DNA of 64,000 nt from Streptomyces sp. NRRL B-3428 (lineage in GTDB: Bacteria; Actinomycetota; Actinomycetes; Streptomycetales; Streptomycetaceae): positions 562,796-626,795 of the forward strand of contig JOGW01000003.1 of assembly GCA_000721375.1 (NCBI GenBank), written 5' to 3'. Below, in pieces: positions 7,828 through 16,871 of this stretch (position 1 is the stretch's first letter; every line of letters starts with the position of its first letter). Made by a program: the position numbers and the translations under genes. The notes under the pieces were generated by a model. That model was not told where the DNA came from, searched no databases, and saw only the letters and a program-made list of their open reading frames with translations.

Positions 7828-9009
7828 TTAGTCCCGCCGCGTCAGCAGCCAGGGCTCCACGACGCCCAAACCCCGCACCGGCCGCTGCCACATCGGCTGC
7901 AGCGCGAAGCGGTACGACGGCGGGGTCTCCCCGGCCGCGAGCGCCTTCTCGGCCTCGGCCGCCGCCTCCGCCTCGGAGACCGGAGCCTCGCCGACCCGCT
8001 GCAGATCCGCTGCGAACGCCCCGTCCACGAGGACGGCGTCCTTCGGCGCTATCGAGGTCAGCCGCGAGGCCAGGTTCACCGTCGTACCGAAGACGTCGCC
8101 CATCCGCGTGGTCACGGTGCCGAACGCGATCCCGACCCGCAGCTCGGGCATCGTCTCGTCGCCGGCCATCGTCTCGATGAGCCGCAGCGCGATCTCGGAG
8201 GCCGTGCCCGGGTCATCGGCGGCGAACAGCACCTCGTCGCCGAGCGTCTTGATGAGCCGCCCGCCGTTGGCTGCGACCAGGTCGGCCGAGGTGGTCTCGA
8301 ACGCCTCGACCAGTTCGCCGAGTTCCTCTTCCTCCATACGGCGCGTCAGACGCGTGAAGCCGACGAGGTCCGCGAACCCGACGGCGAGCCGCCGGTCCAC
8401 CATCTCCTCGTCGTCCGCGGCCTGCACGACCCGGCCCGTCGCCGCGGCGAGCTGGCGCCGCCACACGTAGACGAGGAATTCCTCCAGCTCGGGGAGGAGC
8501 AGTTCCATCAGCGGATACGTGACTTCGGTGCGGGTCATGCCCGGTTCGGGCGGCTCGGTGAGGCCCGCGAGGAACGAGTCGATCTGCCATTCGGCGAGGC
8601 GTGCGGTCGTCTGCCCGGTGGAACGGGCGACCTGCACGGCCATGGCCTCGCTGAGCAGGCCCGCCTCCACGAGACCGGCGAGGCGGCGCAGCGCCAGGAC
8701 GTCGGCCTCGGTGAGCGCCTTCGCCTGGCCGATGTCGGCGAAGCCCATCGCGCGCCAGAAGCGGGAGGCGAGCTCCATCGAGACGCCCGCGGTGCGCGCG
8801 GCCTGGAAGGGGGTGTAGCGGCGCTCGGCGCCGAGGATCAGGCCTTCGAGGCGCAGCGCGAGCGGATCCGTCTCGTCGTCGGGTCCGGCCGAGGCCTGGT
8901 CGATGGGCCGGGGTCCCGGCTCCTCGTCCGCGGGCGCACCCACGCCCGCGGATCCGTCGGCGTGCGCGGTGGCGGAACCGGCGTGGGCGCCCGAGTCATC
9001 GACGGTCAC
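7828..9009 (-). CDS. cya: Class III adenylate cyclase with N-terminal regulatory domain
   Basis: Makes cAMP from ATP. The 393-residue soluble protein starts at GTG 9009. Residues about 45-150 (AAERRYTPFQAARTAGVS to VARSTGQTTARLAEW) match the all-helical autoinhibitory, pH-sensing domain known from mycobacterial Rv1264. The cyclase homology domain follows at about 205-370. Its metal aspartates are in VGFADLVGF and LGDEVLF, the adenine-reading Lys in IKTLGDE, and the transition-state Asn and Arg in TTVNLASRL, so it should be an active homodimer. In Streptomyces coelicolor Cya supports spore germination. It sits between the diguanylate cyclase and birA. The final 70 residues, after the cyclase core, are Ala/Glu-rich then basic. 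Confidence 0.95.
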   Translation of the reverse strand: MTVDDSGAHAGSATAHADGSAGVGAPADEEPGPRPIDQASAGPDDETDPLALRLEGLILGAERRYTPFQAARTAGVSMELASRFWRAMGFADIGQAKALTEADVLALRRLAGLVEAGLLSEAMAVQVARSTGQTTARLAEWQIDSFLAGLTEPPEPGMTRTEVTYPLMELLLPELEEFLVYVWRRQLAAATGRVVQAADDEEMVDRRLAVGFADLVGFTRLTRRMEEEELGELVEAFETTSADLVAANGGRLIKTLGDEVLFAADDPGTASEIALRLIETMAGDETMPELRVGIAFGTVTTRMGDVFGTTVNLASRLTSIAPKDAVLVDGAFAADLQRVGEAPVSEAEAAAEAEKALAAGETPPSYRFALQPMWQRPVRGLGVVEPWLLTRRD

Positions 9010-9140
9010 TGCCTGCTGCCCTGCCCTTCCGCACTCGCTGCCGCATCCCGCACCATTTGATCTGTCACAGCCCCATAACGCTGACGAACGGGCACCACGA
9101 TACGGCAGGTGTGGGCTGGCTCACTTAGGTACGGAACTCC

Positions 9141-10049
9141 TCAGTCGGACTCGGTTTCGGACGCCGCCCTCAGATGCACCACATCCCCGGCCCCGACCGC
9201 CTCGCGCCCGCCCCCGTCCACCGCGATGACCAGGCGGCCGTCGCCGTCGAGCGCGACCGCCTCGCCGACGAGGGTGCGCTCCCCGGGGAGTTCGGCGCGT
9301 ACCCGGCGGCCCAGCGTGGCGCAGCCGGCGGCGTAGGCCTCCTGGAGTCCGGAGGCGGCGGGGTCGCCGAGGGCGTCGCGCCACGGCACGTACCACTGCT
9401 CGAGGGAGCGCAGGACGGCCCGCAGCAGCGGACCGCGGTCGAGCGCCCGGGCGCCGGTGAGCGCGAGCGAACCGGCCGTCGGTACGGGCAGTTCGTCCTC
9501 GCCGAGCGACACGTTGATACCGATGCCGAGGACCACGAAGCGCTCCCCGGCCCGCTCGGCGAGGATGCCGCCGGCCTTGCGTTCCTCGCCGTCGACCGTG
9601 ACGAGGAGGTCGTTGGGCCACTTGAGGGCCGTGTCGATGCCGACCGTGCGGGAGATCGCGGTGGCGGTGGCGACTCCGGCCAGCAGCGGGAGCCAGCCGA
9701 GGCGGTGCACGGGAACCTTCGAGGGCTCGAGGAGCACGGAGAAGAAGAGGCCCGAGCGGGCAGGGGCCGTCCAGGTGCGGTCGAGGCGGCCGCGGCCCGA
9801 GGTCTGCTGCTCGGCGACGTGGACGGCGCCTTCGGAGGCATCGTCGGCGAGCGCGAGAGCCGCGAGGTCGGAGTTGGTGGACCCGGTGGACTCCACGACC
9901 TCGATGTCGCAGTACAGACCGCCGTCGATATTCGTCAGCGCCTGGCGCAGAGCAGCCCCGTTCAGCGGGGGCCGATCGAGGTTCGACCAGCGGGACGGCC
10001 GGCTTCCGGGGAAGAGCGCCGAGTTCTCAGGGGGAGTTTCGCTCGTCAT
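9141..10049 (-). CDS. birA: Biotin--[acetyl-CoA-carboxylase] ligase
   Basis: Attaches biotin to the carrier lysine of acyl-CoA carboxylases through biotinyl-AMP. The product from ATG 10049 (MTSETPPENS) has 302 residues. It has the catalytic domain with STGSTNSDL (about 56-64), the biotin/ATP loop QTSGRGRLDRTW (about 86-97), KWPNDLL (about 144-150) and a C-terminal SH3-like domain. It lacks the DNA-binding N-terminal domain of E. coli BirA, so it is a pure enzyme. It is divergent from pccB, and its main substrate AccA2 is encoded 7 kb away. No ribosome-binding site is obvious before the start, which suggests a leaderless mRNA. Confidence 0.95.
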   Translation of the reverse strand: MTSETPPENSALFPGSRPSRWSNLDRPPLNGAALRQALTNIDGGLYCDIEVVESTGSTNSDLAALALADDASEGAVHVAEQQTSGRGRLDRTWTAPARSGLFFSVLLEPSKVPVHRLGWLPLLAGVATATAISRTVGIDTALKWPNDLLVTVDGEERKAGGILAERAGERFVVLGIGINVSLGEDELPVPTAGSLALTGARALDRGPLLRAVLRSLEQWYVPWRDALGDPAASGLQEAYAAGCATLGRRVRAELPGERTLVGEAVALDGDGRLVIAVDGGGREAVGAGDVVHLRAASETESD

Positions 10050-10177
10050 GCAAGACAGACTAGGTGTGGGGAACACCGCACTGCCGAGGCCGTGCCGCGC
10101 CACTACGCTACGCATCAGTAGCCAAGCGCACTCATACGAGCGCCAGAGTCCTCGACCAGGCAGGGAGCCGCATCCCG

Positions 10178-11761
<1,584 letters not shown>

Positions 11762-11770
11762 GCCGGCCCG

Positions 11771-11806
11771 CAGCCGACCTCCAGACGACAGCCGACCTCC
11801 AGACGA
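11771..11806. repeat. 18-bp tandem duplication between pccB and pccE
   Basis: Two exact 18-bp units (11771-11788 and 11789-11806) begin 9 bp after the pccB stop. The end of the second unit leads into the pccE ribosome-binding site GGGAG (11812-11816). Confidence 0.85.
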
Positions 11807-11822
11807 CAGCTGGGAGACCGCG

Positions 11823-12032
11823 ATGATGATCAAGGTCGTCCGGGGCAATCCGACCCCGGAGGAGCTCGCCGCCGCCCTGGCGGTGGTCCAGGCGCGCGCC
11901 GCGTCCCTGTCCGCCCAGGGCCCCGGCGCGCCCGAACCCACCGACGCCTGGTCCGACCCGGCGCGGGTGGCCCGGCGCGGCCTGCCCGCCCCGGGACCGA
12001 CGTCCTGGGCCCGTACGTACTGGCCCGGCTAG
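11823..12032 (+). CDS. pccE: Acyl-CoA carboxylase epsilon subunit
   Basis: A 69-residue protein, MMIKVVRGNPTPEELAAAL at the start, belongs to the small epsilon subunits that stabilise actinobacterial acyl-CoA carboxylase complexes. In PccB/PccE systems the N-terminal helix and strand bind the beta hexamer and raise activity. The C-terminal WSDPARVARRGLPAPG and SWARTYWPG are the usual conserved end. Start ATG 11823 follows GGGAG at 6 nt; a second ATG lies at 11826. It is cotranscribed with pccB, 61 bp downstream, and followed by a strong terminator. Confidence 0.92.
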   Translation: MMIKVVRGNPTPEELAAALAVVQARAASLSAQGPGAPEPTDAWSDPARVARRGLPAPGPTSWARTYWPG

Positions 12033-12061
12033 GGACTCAGGGGAGATCAGGGAGATCACCA

Positions 12062-12093
12062 GGTGCGCCTGAGTACCCGTACTCAGGCGCACC
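12062..12093. terminator. Terminator of the pccB-pccE operon
   Basis: A perfect 14-bp stem (12062-12075 with 12080-12093) has a 4-nt loop and lies 29 bp after the pccE stop. Confidence 0.8.
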
Positions 12094-12120
12094 GTCGTGC
12101 GCAGCGGCACCATCAAATGC

Positions 12121-12249
12121 ATGCTCTGGTCCGACCCTGAGAACAAGCCGCCGAAGGACATGCGCGATGCGCAGGCCATGATGCGCCGCGCGGGCTTTCT
12201 GCTCGCTCTGGCGATGGTGCTCGCGATGTTCGTGCTCGGCGTCCACTAG
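12121..12249 (+). CDS. Small single-pass membrane protein (42 aa)
   Basis: This short frame reads MLWSDPENKPPKDMRDAQAM, then MRRAGFLLALAMVLAMFVLGVH. A charged cytoplasmic head is followed by one membrane helix, a believable small-protein design with Streptomyces codon use. An in-frame GTG at 12097 would add 8 residues. No ribosome-binding site is obvious at either start. It lies between the pcc terminator and the penicillin-binding protein gene. I recall small proteins starting like MLWSDPENEPP next to these genes in other streptomycetes, which raises confidence. Function is unknown. Confidence 0.55.
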   Translation: MLWSDPENKPPKDMRDAQAMMRRAGFLLALAMVLAMFVLGVH

Positions 12250-12326
12250 AACCGGGCTGCCGCAACCGCCCGCCGCCCCACTATCGTCCCTACTGCGGAA
12301 GTTGAAAGCCGGGAGGGGCGCACCAC

Positions 12327-13808
12327 GTGAACAAGCCATTGCGGCACATAGCCATCTTTTGTGGGCTCCTTGTGCTCGCACTGCTGATCCGCGCGAACTG
12401 GATCCAGTACGCGCAGAGCGAAGAGCTGAGCAAGCACGAGAAGAACCGCAGGGTCGCGATCGAGAGGTACTCGCAGCCGCGCGGCAACATCCTCGTCGCG
12501 GGCGAGCCGATCACCGGCTCCAAGGCCGTCAACGGCCAGGACTTCAAGTACAAGCGGACCTTCAAGAACGGTCCGATGTACGCGCCCATCACCGGCTACT
12601 CCTCGCAGGCCTTCGGCTCCACCGCCCTGGAGAAGCTGAACGACGAACTGCTGTCCGGCTCGGACGACCGGCTGTTCATCCAGAACACCGTGAACATGCT
12701 GACCGGCAAGAAGCAGCGCGGTGGCGATGTCTACACGACCATCGACCCGGACGCGCAGAAGGCCGCCTTCGAGGGTCTCGGCAGGCTGAACCTGAAGGGC
12801 GGCGTCGCCGCGATCGAGCCGGAGACCGGCAAGATCCTCGCGCTGGCCTCGACCCCCTCGTACGACCCGTCGTCCTTCGCCGGGATGAGCACGAAGGACG
12901 GCGAGGACCAGGACCAGTGGAACAAGCTGAACGCCGACAAGGCGAAGCCGCTGGTCAACCGGGCTCTGAAGGAGACCTACCCGCCGGGTTCGACCTTCAA
13001 GGTGCTGACCGCCGCGGCGGCCATCGAGGCCGGCAAGGTCACGGACGTGAACGATCCGACGGACACCCCCGACCCGTACACGCTGCCCCAGACCACCAAG
13101 CCGCTGCCCAACCACAGTGTGGGTCTGCCGTGCAAGAACGCCTCGGTGACGGACGCCATGGAGGTCTCCTGCAACACGGTGTTCGCCAAGCTCGCCGTCG
13201 AGGTGGGCAAGAAGAAGATGCGCGAGGTCGCCGAGGGCTTCGGTTTCAACGACGGTGAGGTGGACACCCCGATCCGGGCCGGCAAGTCGATCTACCCGTC
13301 CGACATCGACGTCCCGCAGACCGGGCTCAGCGGAATCGGCCAGGGCTCGGTGACCGCGAGCCCGCTGCAGATCGCGATGCTCGCCGCCGGTATCGCCAAC
13401 GACGGCAAGGTCATGAAGCCGTACATGGTCGACAAGCTGGTCGGTCCCGACACGGACGTCATCGCGCAGACCGAGCCGTCCGTGCGGTCCGAGCCGATCT
13501 CCGCCGACACCGCGGCCATGGTCCGCGAGGCCATGGAGTCCACCGCCAAGAACGGCTCGGGCCGGCCCGCCCTGATCGACGGCATCACCGTCGGCGCCAA
13601 GACCGGTACCGCTCAGCACGGCGCCAACAACGAGCTGCCGCCGTACGCCTGGTTCATCTGCTACGGCGAGAACAGCGACGGCAAGCAGGTCGCGGTCGCC
13701 GTCTTCGTCGACCCCGGCCAGGACATCCCCCGCTCGGACATCGCGGGCGGCAAGCTGGGCGGTCCGATCGCGAAGGACGTGATGGAGGCGGTCCTGCTGA
13801 AGAAGTGA
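12327..13808 (+). CDS. Class B penicillin-binding protein (PBP2-type D,D-transpeptidase)
   Basis: Cross-links peptidoglycan outside the membrane. Start GTG 12327 has GGGAGGGG 8 nt upstream. The 493-residue protein has an N-terminal anchor (HIAIFCGLLVLALLIRANW), a short dimerisation domain (about residues 35-150) and the transpeptidase domain. All three active-site motifs are present: GSTFK (catalytic Ser), SCN, and KTGTAQHG. There are no PASTA repeats. It is smaller than division PBP3 and resembles actinobacterial PbpA. Unlike typical PbpA genes it has no rodA/ftsW partner alongside, lying instead between pcc genes and maf. Its role in growth, division or sporulation cannot be told from here. 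Confidence 0.92.
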   Translation: MNKPLRHIAIFCGLLVLALLIRANWIQYAQSEELSKHEKNRRVAIERYSQPRGNILVAGEPITGSKAVNGQDFKYKRTFKNGPMYAPITGYSSQAFGSTALEKLNDELLSGSDDRLFIQNTVNMLTGKKQRGGDVYTTIDPDAQKAAFEGLGRLNLKGGVAAIEPETGKILALASTPSYDPSSFAGMSTKDGEDQDQWNKLNADKAKPLVNRALKETYPPGSTFKVLTAAAAIEAGKVTDVNDPTDTPDPYTLPQTTKPLPNHSVGLPCKNASVTDAMEVSCNTVFAKLAVEVGKKKMREVAEGFGFNDGEVDTPIRAGKSIYPSDIDVPQTGLSGIGQGSVTASPLQIAMLAAGIANDGKVMKPYMVDKLVGPDTDVIAQTEPSVRSEPISADTAAMVREAMESTAKNGSGRPALIDGITVGAKTGTAQHGANNELPPYAWFICYGENSDGKQVAVAVFVDPGQDIPRSDIAGGKLGGPIAKDVMEAVLLKK

Positions 13809-13824
13809 CCTCCGCCGTCCGTAC

Positions 13825-13852
13825 GGGCCCTTGTCCGCCGTGACAAGGGCCC
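13825..13852. terminator. Hairpin terminator after the PBP gene
   Basis: A perfect 11-bp stem (13825-13835 with 13842-13852, GGGCCCTTGTC) with a 6-nt loop lies 17 bp after the stop and ends 25 bp before maf. Confidence 0.75.
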
Positions 13853-13877
13853 CGCCCGCCCCACTACCCTTGCCCGC

Positions 13878-14504
13878 ATGACTCCTCAGCCCACCCGCCG
13901 CCTCGTCCTCGCCTCCCAGTCCCCCGCCCGTCTGGGACTGCTCCGCCAGGCCGGCCTCGCCCCCGAGGTGATCGTGAGCGGCGTCGACGAGGACGCCATC
14001 ACCGCGCCCACCCCCGCCGAACTCGCCCGCGTACTGGGCGAGGCCAAGGCCGCCGCCGTGGCCACCCGGCCGGGTGTGGCGGGCGCCCTGGTCGTCGGCT
14101 GCGACTCCGTCCTCGAACTCGACGGCGAAGCGCTCGGCAAGCCCGCCGACGCCGAGGAGGCCACCGCCCGCTGGAAGGCGATGCGCGGACGTGCGGGTGT
14201 GCTGCAGACCGGGCACTGCGTGATCGACACGGCGAGCGGCTGCCAGGTGTCGGACACCGCCTCCACCACCGTCCGCTTCGGGGAGCCGACGGACGCGGAG
14301 ATCGCCGCGTACGTCGCGAGCCGTGAACCCCTTTACGTGGCGGGCGCGTTCACGCTCGACGGCCGCTCGGCCCCGTTCATCGACGGGATCGAGGGCGACC
14401 ACGGCAACGTCATCGGTATCTCGCTGCCGCTCCTGCGCCGCCTCCTCGGCGAGCTCGGCGTCTCGATCACCGATCTGTGGGTGCCGGTCGCCGAGCAGGA
14501 GTAG
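13878..14504 (+). CDS. maf: Maf nucleoside triphosphate pyrophosphatase
   Basis: Hydrolyses non-canonical or modified nucleoside triphosphates (dTTP, UTP and methylated forms in this family) to monophosphates, a house-cleaning role also linked to septation arrest. The 208-residue protein opens with [18 protein letters not shown], has [10 protein letters not shown] and the SYAVGxA-like block [12 protein letters not shown], then the conserved [27 protein letters not shown] possible -10 (TACCCT, 13865-13870) ends 7 nt before ATG 13878, so the mRNA may be leaderless. In S. coelicolor the same gene lies between pcc and accA2 genes. Confidence 0.94.
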   Translation: MTPQPTRRLVLASQSPARLGLLRQAGLAPEVIVSGVDEDAITAPTPAELARVLGEAKAAAVATRPGVAGALVVGCDSVLELDGEALGKPADAEEATARWKAMRGRAGVLQTGHCVIDTASGCQVSDTASTTVRFGEPTDAEIAAYVASREPLYVAGAFTLDGRSAPFIDGIEGDHGNVIGISLPLLRRLLGELGVSITDLWVPVAEQE

Positions 14505-14622
14505 GGGCGCGCCACGTAACGGGGTTCACGGCCCGCGAAGAAATCCCGTATCCCGAGGGAACGTTTCGCGTGGCCGCCTCCTCTGGTGGGTGACGGATTT
14601 CCGCAGCCGCAGGAGGCACACC

Positions 14623-15096
14623 ATGTCGTACCGGCCCGCCCCCACCCGCGCCGCCGTGCTCGTAGCCTCGGTGCTCGCCGTGGACGCCCTGTTCCACCTC
14701 TACTGGACGACCGGTGCCACCTGGCCCGCGGCCGGTGAGGCGAGCCTGTCGCAGGCGGTGCTCGGCGCGGACGTCCCGTTCACGCCGCCGGTCCTGATCC
14801 CGCTGGTCGCCCTGCTGCTCACCGGCGCGGCGACGGTCCTCGCCCGTCTGCGCCACCCGCGCCAACTCCTGTTCCTGCTCGGCACGTCGGCGGTGGCGGC
14901 CGGCCTTTCGCTGCGGGCCCTTGCCGGGATCTACTGGCTGTTCGCCAAGGAGAGCGGGACCGCCTTCCACTGGCTGAACCTCGCGCTGTACACCCCGCTG
15001 TGCGCCGTACTGGCACTCGCCGCCCTGCGGGTGGCGCGGTGGCGGCAGGAGACCGAGAGCCTGGAGGATGCCCCGCATGCGGCCCACGCCGGCTGA
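14623..15096 (+). CDS. DUF3995-type integral membrane protein
   Basis: A 157-residue protein starting at ATG 14623 after AGGAGG (14611-14616). Four hydrophobic stretches are visible at about residues 10-28, 47-66, 75-97 and 113-135. The N-terminal AVDALFHLYWTTGATWPA is the hallmark of DUF3995, a family of unknown function. It overlaps the ECF sigma gene by 20 bp and heads a three-gene operon with it and a SRPBCC protein. The arrangement suggests that the membrane protein senses or tunes the sigma factor, although it does not resemble a known anti-sigma factor. Confidence 0.8.
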   Translation: MSYRPAPTRAAVLVASVLAVDALFHLYWTTGATWPAAGEASLSQAVLGADVPFTPPVLIPLVALLLTGAATVLARLRHPRQLLFLLGTSAVAAGLSLRALAGIYWLFAKESGTAFHWLNLALYTPLCAVLALAALRVARWRQETESLEDAPHAAHAG

Positions 15097-15598
15097 GGAC
15101 GCCGACGACCGTACGGTCCGGCTCGTGCGGGCGGCGCAGGGCGGCGACACCCTCGCCATGGCCGAACTGCTCGATCTGCTCACCCCGTACGTCGGACGCG
15201 TCTGCGCGCCGATCGCCCTGAGCCAGGGCGCGGACGCAGCGCAGGAAGCGCTGGTGGCGGTCTTCAAGTCGCTGCGCACGCTCAAGGAACCGGCCGCGCT
15301 GCGCGGCTGGGTCCGCGCCATCGCCGTACGCGAGGCGGTCCGTATCGCGCGCGGCTCCCACCGGGCCGTACCGCTGGACCTGAGCACGCTCCCGGCGTAC
15401 GGAGATCCTCAACTCTCCGCCGACATCAGGGATGTGCTCGACCGGCTCTCCCCCGAGCACCGCGCCGTCCTGGTGCTCCGGGACGTCGAGGGCCTCGACG
15501 AGCGCACCGCCGCCGCCCTGCTCGGGGTGCGCACCGGCACCGTCAAGTCGCGGCTGCACCGGGCCCGCGACACCTTCCGGAAGGCGTGGACGTCATGA
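15077..15598 (+). CDS. ECF RNA polymerase sigma factor
   Basis: A 173-residue sigma-70 family protein. Region 2 covers about residues 12-85 (RLVRAAQGGDTLAMAELLDLL to AVREAVRIARGS). Region 4 covers about 115-165, with a clear helix-turn-helix in LDERTAAALLGVRTGTVKSRLHRAR. It directs polymerase to a small regulon. Start ATG 15077 is preferred because GGAGG (15063-15067) stands 9 nt upstream; ATG 15068 would abut that site. It overlaps DUF3995 upstream and shares an ATGA overlap with the next gene, so the three are translationally coupled. No zinc-binding anti-sigma factor is adjacent. Confidence 0.9.
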   Translation: MRPTPAEDADDRTVRLVRAAQGGDTLAMAELLDLLTPYVGRVCAPIALSQGADAAQEALVAVFKSLRTLKEPAALRGWVRAIAVREAVRIARGSHRAVPLDLSTLPAYGDPQLSADIRDVLDRLSPEHRAVLVLRDVEGLDERTAAALLGVRTGTVKSRLHRARDTFRKAWTS

Positions 15599-16047
15599 CC
15601 GAGCCCTGGCCCACCACCGGCCTCGACCCCGTACGCAGGCTGCACGTCCTGGCCGCGGGCATCCGCGGGGCCCGGGTGACGGAGGCGTATGTCGACGCGC
15701 CCTTCACGCGCGTGTGGGCGCTGCTCGGCGATCTCGAAGGCGGCTTCGGACAGGTCGTACCCGATATGGAGCGACTGCGTGTCGTCGAACGGCGCGGCGA
15801 GCGCGTCGAGGCGCTCACCCGCAGCAAGTACGGCCCGCGGGCCCGGCTGCGCGGGGTGCAACGGCCGGGCTGGTGCTGGCTGCAGAGCCGGTTCCTGCTG
15901 ATCGGGGTGGCCGCGGCGCCCGAAGGTGCGGGCACGCGGGTGGCGTTCACGGGAGGGGTACGGGTGCCCTCACGCGCCGCGCTCGTCCCGGTGGGCGTAC
16001 GCCGTGAGGGCAGGCGCAGTGTGGAGCGGCTGACCGCACTGCTGTGA
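15595..16047 (+). CDS. SRPBCC-fold protein coupled to the ECF sigma gene
   Basis: The 150-residue product starts in the ATGA overlap with the sigma gene. Residues about 33-145 (VTEAYVDAPFTRVWALLGDLEGGFGQVVPDM to VERLTALL) have the polyketide-cyclase/START (SRPBCC) pattern, a hydrophobic-ligand-binding fold. RSKYGPRARLRGVQRPGWCWLQSR forms the central strands. Because it is tightly coupled to the sigma gene it may bind a small lipophilic ligand and act in the same response, but this is inference. There is no sign of an enzymatic signature. Confidence 0.75.
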   Translation: MTEPWPTTGLDPVRRLHVLAAGIRGARVTEAYVDAPFTRVWALLGDLEGGFGQVVPDMERLRVVERRGERVEALTRSKYGPRARLRGVQRPGWCWLQSRFLLIGVAAAPEGAGTRVAFTGGVRVPSRAALVPVGVRREGRRSVERLTALL

Positions 16048-16051
16048 GCCG

Positions 16052-16531
16052 CTAGGCGGTCTGCGGCTCGCCGTTGCCGCTGGCCGGCGCCGGAGGGGTG
16101 TCCTTGGGGGTGGGCTTGTGCTCCCCCTTGGGCTGCTCCCCCTTGGGCTGCTCGCCCATCAGACTCAGCACGATCAGACCGAACATCACCATCATGAAGG
16201 CGAAGGACTCCCAGCCGACGATGCCGGCGGTCAGGGCGCCGAGCACGGCGTGCAGCACCGCCGCGCTGATCAGCAGGACTCGCGCGAAGCGGCCGTGCGG
16301 GCGGCCCCGGATCGCCGACAGGAGCAGGACGAGGGCGCAGCCGCCGAGGTAGAGGAACATCACCCCGGCCAGGACGTACGTCGAGGTCGCCATCACATCC
16401 GGGTCGAGCCCCGCAAGGGACATCGACTGGGCGTCGGTGACCTTCGCGAGCGTCACATTGACGATCACGAGTCCGACGGCCTCGACCAACAGCAGGATCG
16501 CGGCCACAATTGCCGCCGTTCTGCGCACCAC
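16052..16531 (-). CDS. Four-helix membrane protein of unknown function
   Basis: A 159-residue protein from GTG 16531 with AGGGGTAGGGG upstream. Four membrane helices are evident at about residues 5-28, 51-73, 84-104 and 106-125. The C-terminal 35 residues are a hydrophilic Pro/Lys/Glu-rich tail with a short repeat GEQPKGEQPKGEHKP. I do not recognise a family beyond an actinobacterial hypothetical membrane protein. It is convergent with the ECF operon, 4 bp from its stop. Confidence 0.78.
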   Translation of the reverse strand: MVRRTAAIVAAILLLVEAVGLVIVNVTLAKVTDAQSMSLAGLDPDVMATSTYVLAGVMFLYLGGCALVLLLSAIRGRPHGRFARVLLISAAVLHAVLGALTAGIVGWESFAFMMVMFGLIVLSLMGEQPKGEQPKGEHKPTPKDTPPAPASGNGEPQTA

Positions 16532-16871
16532 GCGTACCCCTACCCCTGGTTACCCCTACGCTTCGGGCCGAACGCTACTGGCGAGTAAAGCCCAGGACAA
16601 GGCTTCGGCGCAGGGCAAAGTTTGATTGGGCCGTTCGTAGGGACTCCACAAAGAAACGCGCAGCGGCGCTGGCCGTGAGGACAGAGACCTGCACCACACC
16701 AGCCGGTTACCGTGAGGTTCAGAAACCCGGCGTACCGTGGTGCGACAAGGGATTTCGCGAGTGGAGCAGCCCTCGCATCACACTCCGTGTGGGCAAGCTC
16801 ACCCTTGGGGACGGGTCGAAAGGCCGTGTCGGCAGTCCCTAAACTCAGCTTGTTTCAAGGAGGGAGCCATC
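16532..16871. other. 340-bp intergenic region upstream of accA2
   Basis: I see no gene here. It must hold divergent promoters for the membrane protein and accA2. A TAAACT hexamer at 16840-16845 is a possible -10 for accA2, without a convincing -35. AAGGAGGGAG (16857-16866) is the accA2 ribosome-binding site. Base composition is less GC-rich than coding DNA, as expected for a promoter region. Confidence 0.6.

Noticed and set aside
12246..14402. 718-codon minus-strand frame opposite the PBP and maf genes
   Set aside because: Antisense shadow; both plus-strand genes have complete catalytic motifs.
14556..14585. GGGAAC followed by CTCTGG upstream of the DUF3995-sigma operon
   Set aside because: The spacing and -10 do not fit a known ECF consensus well enough to list as a promoter.
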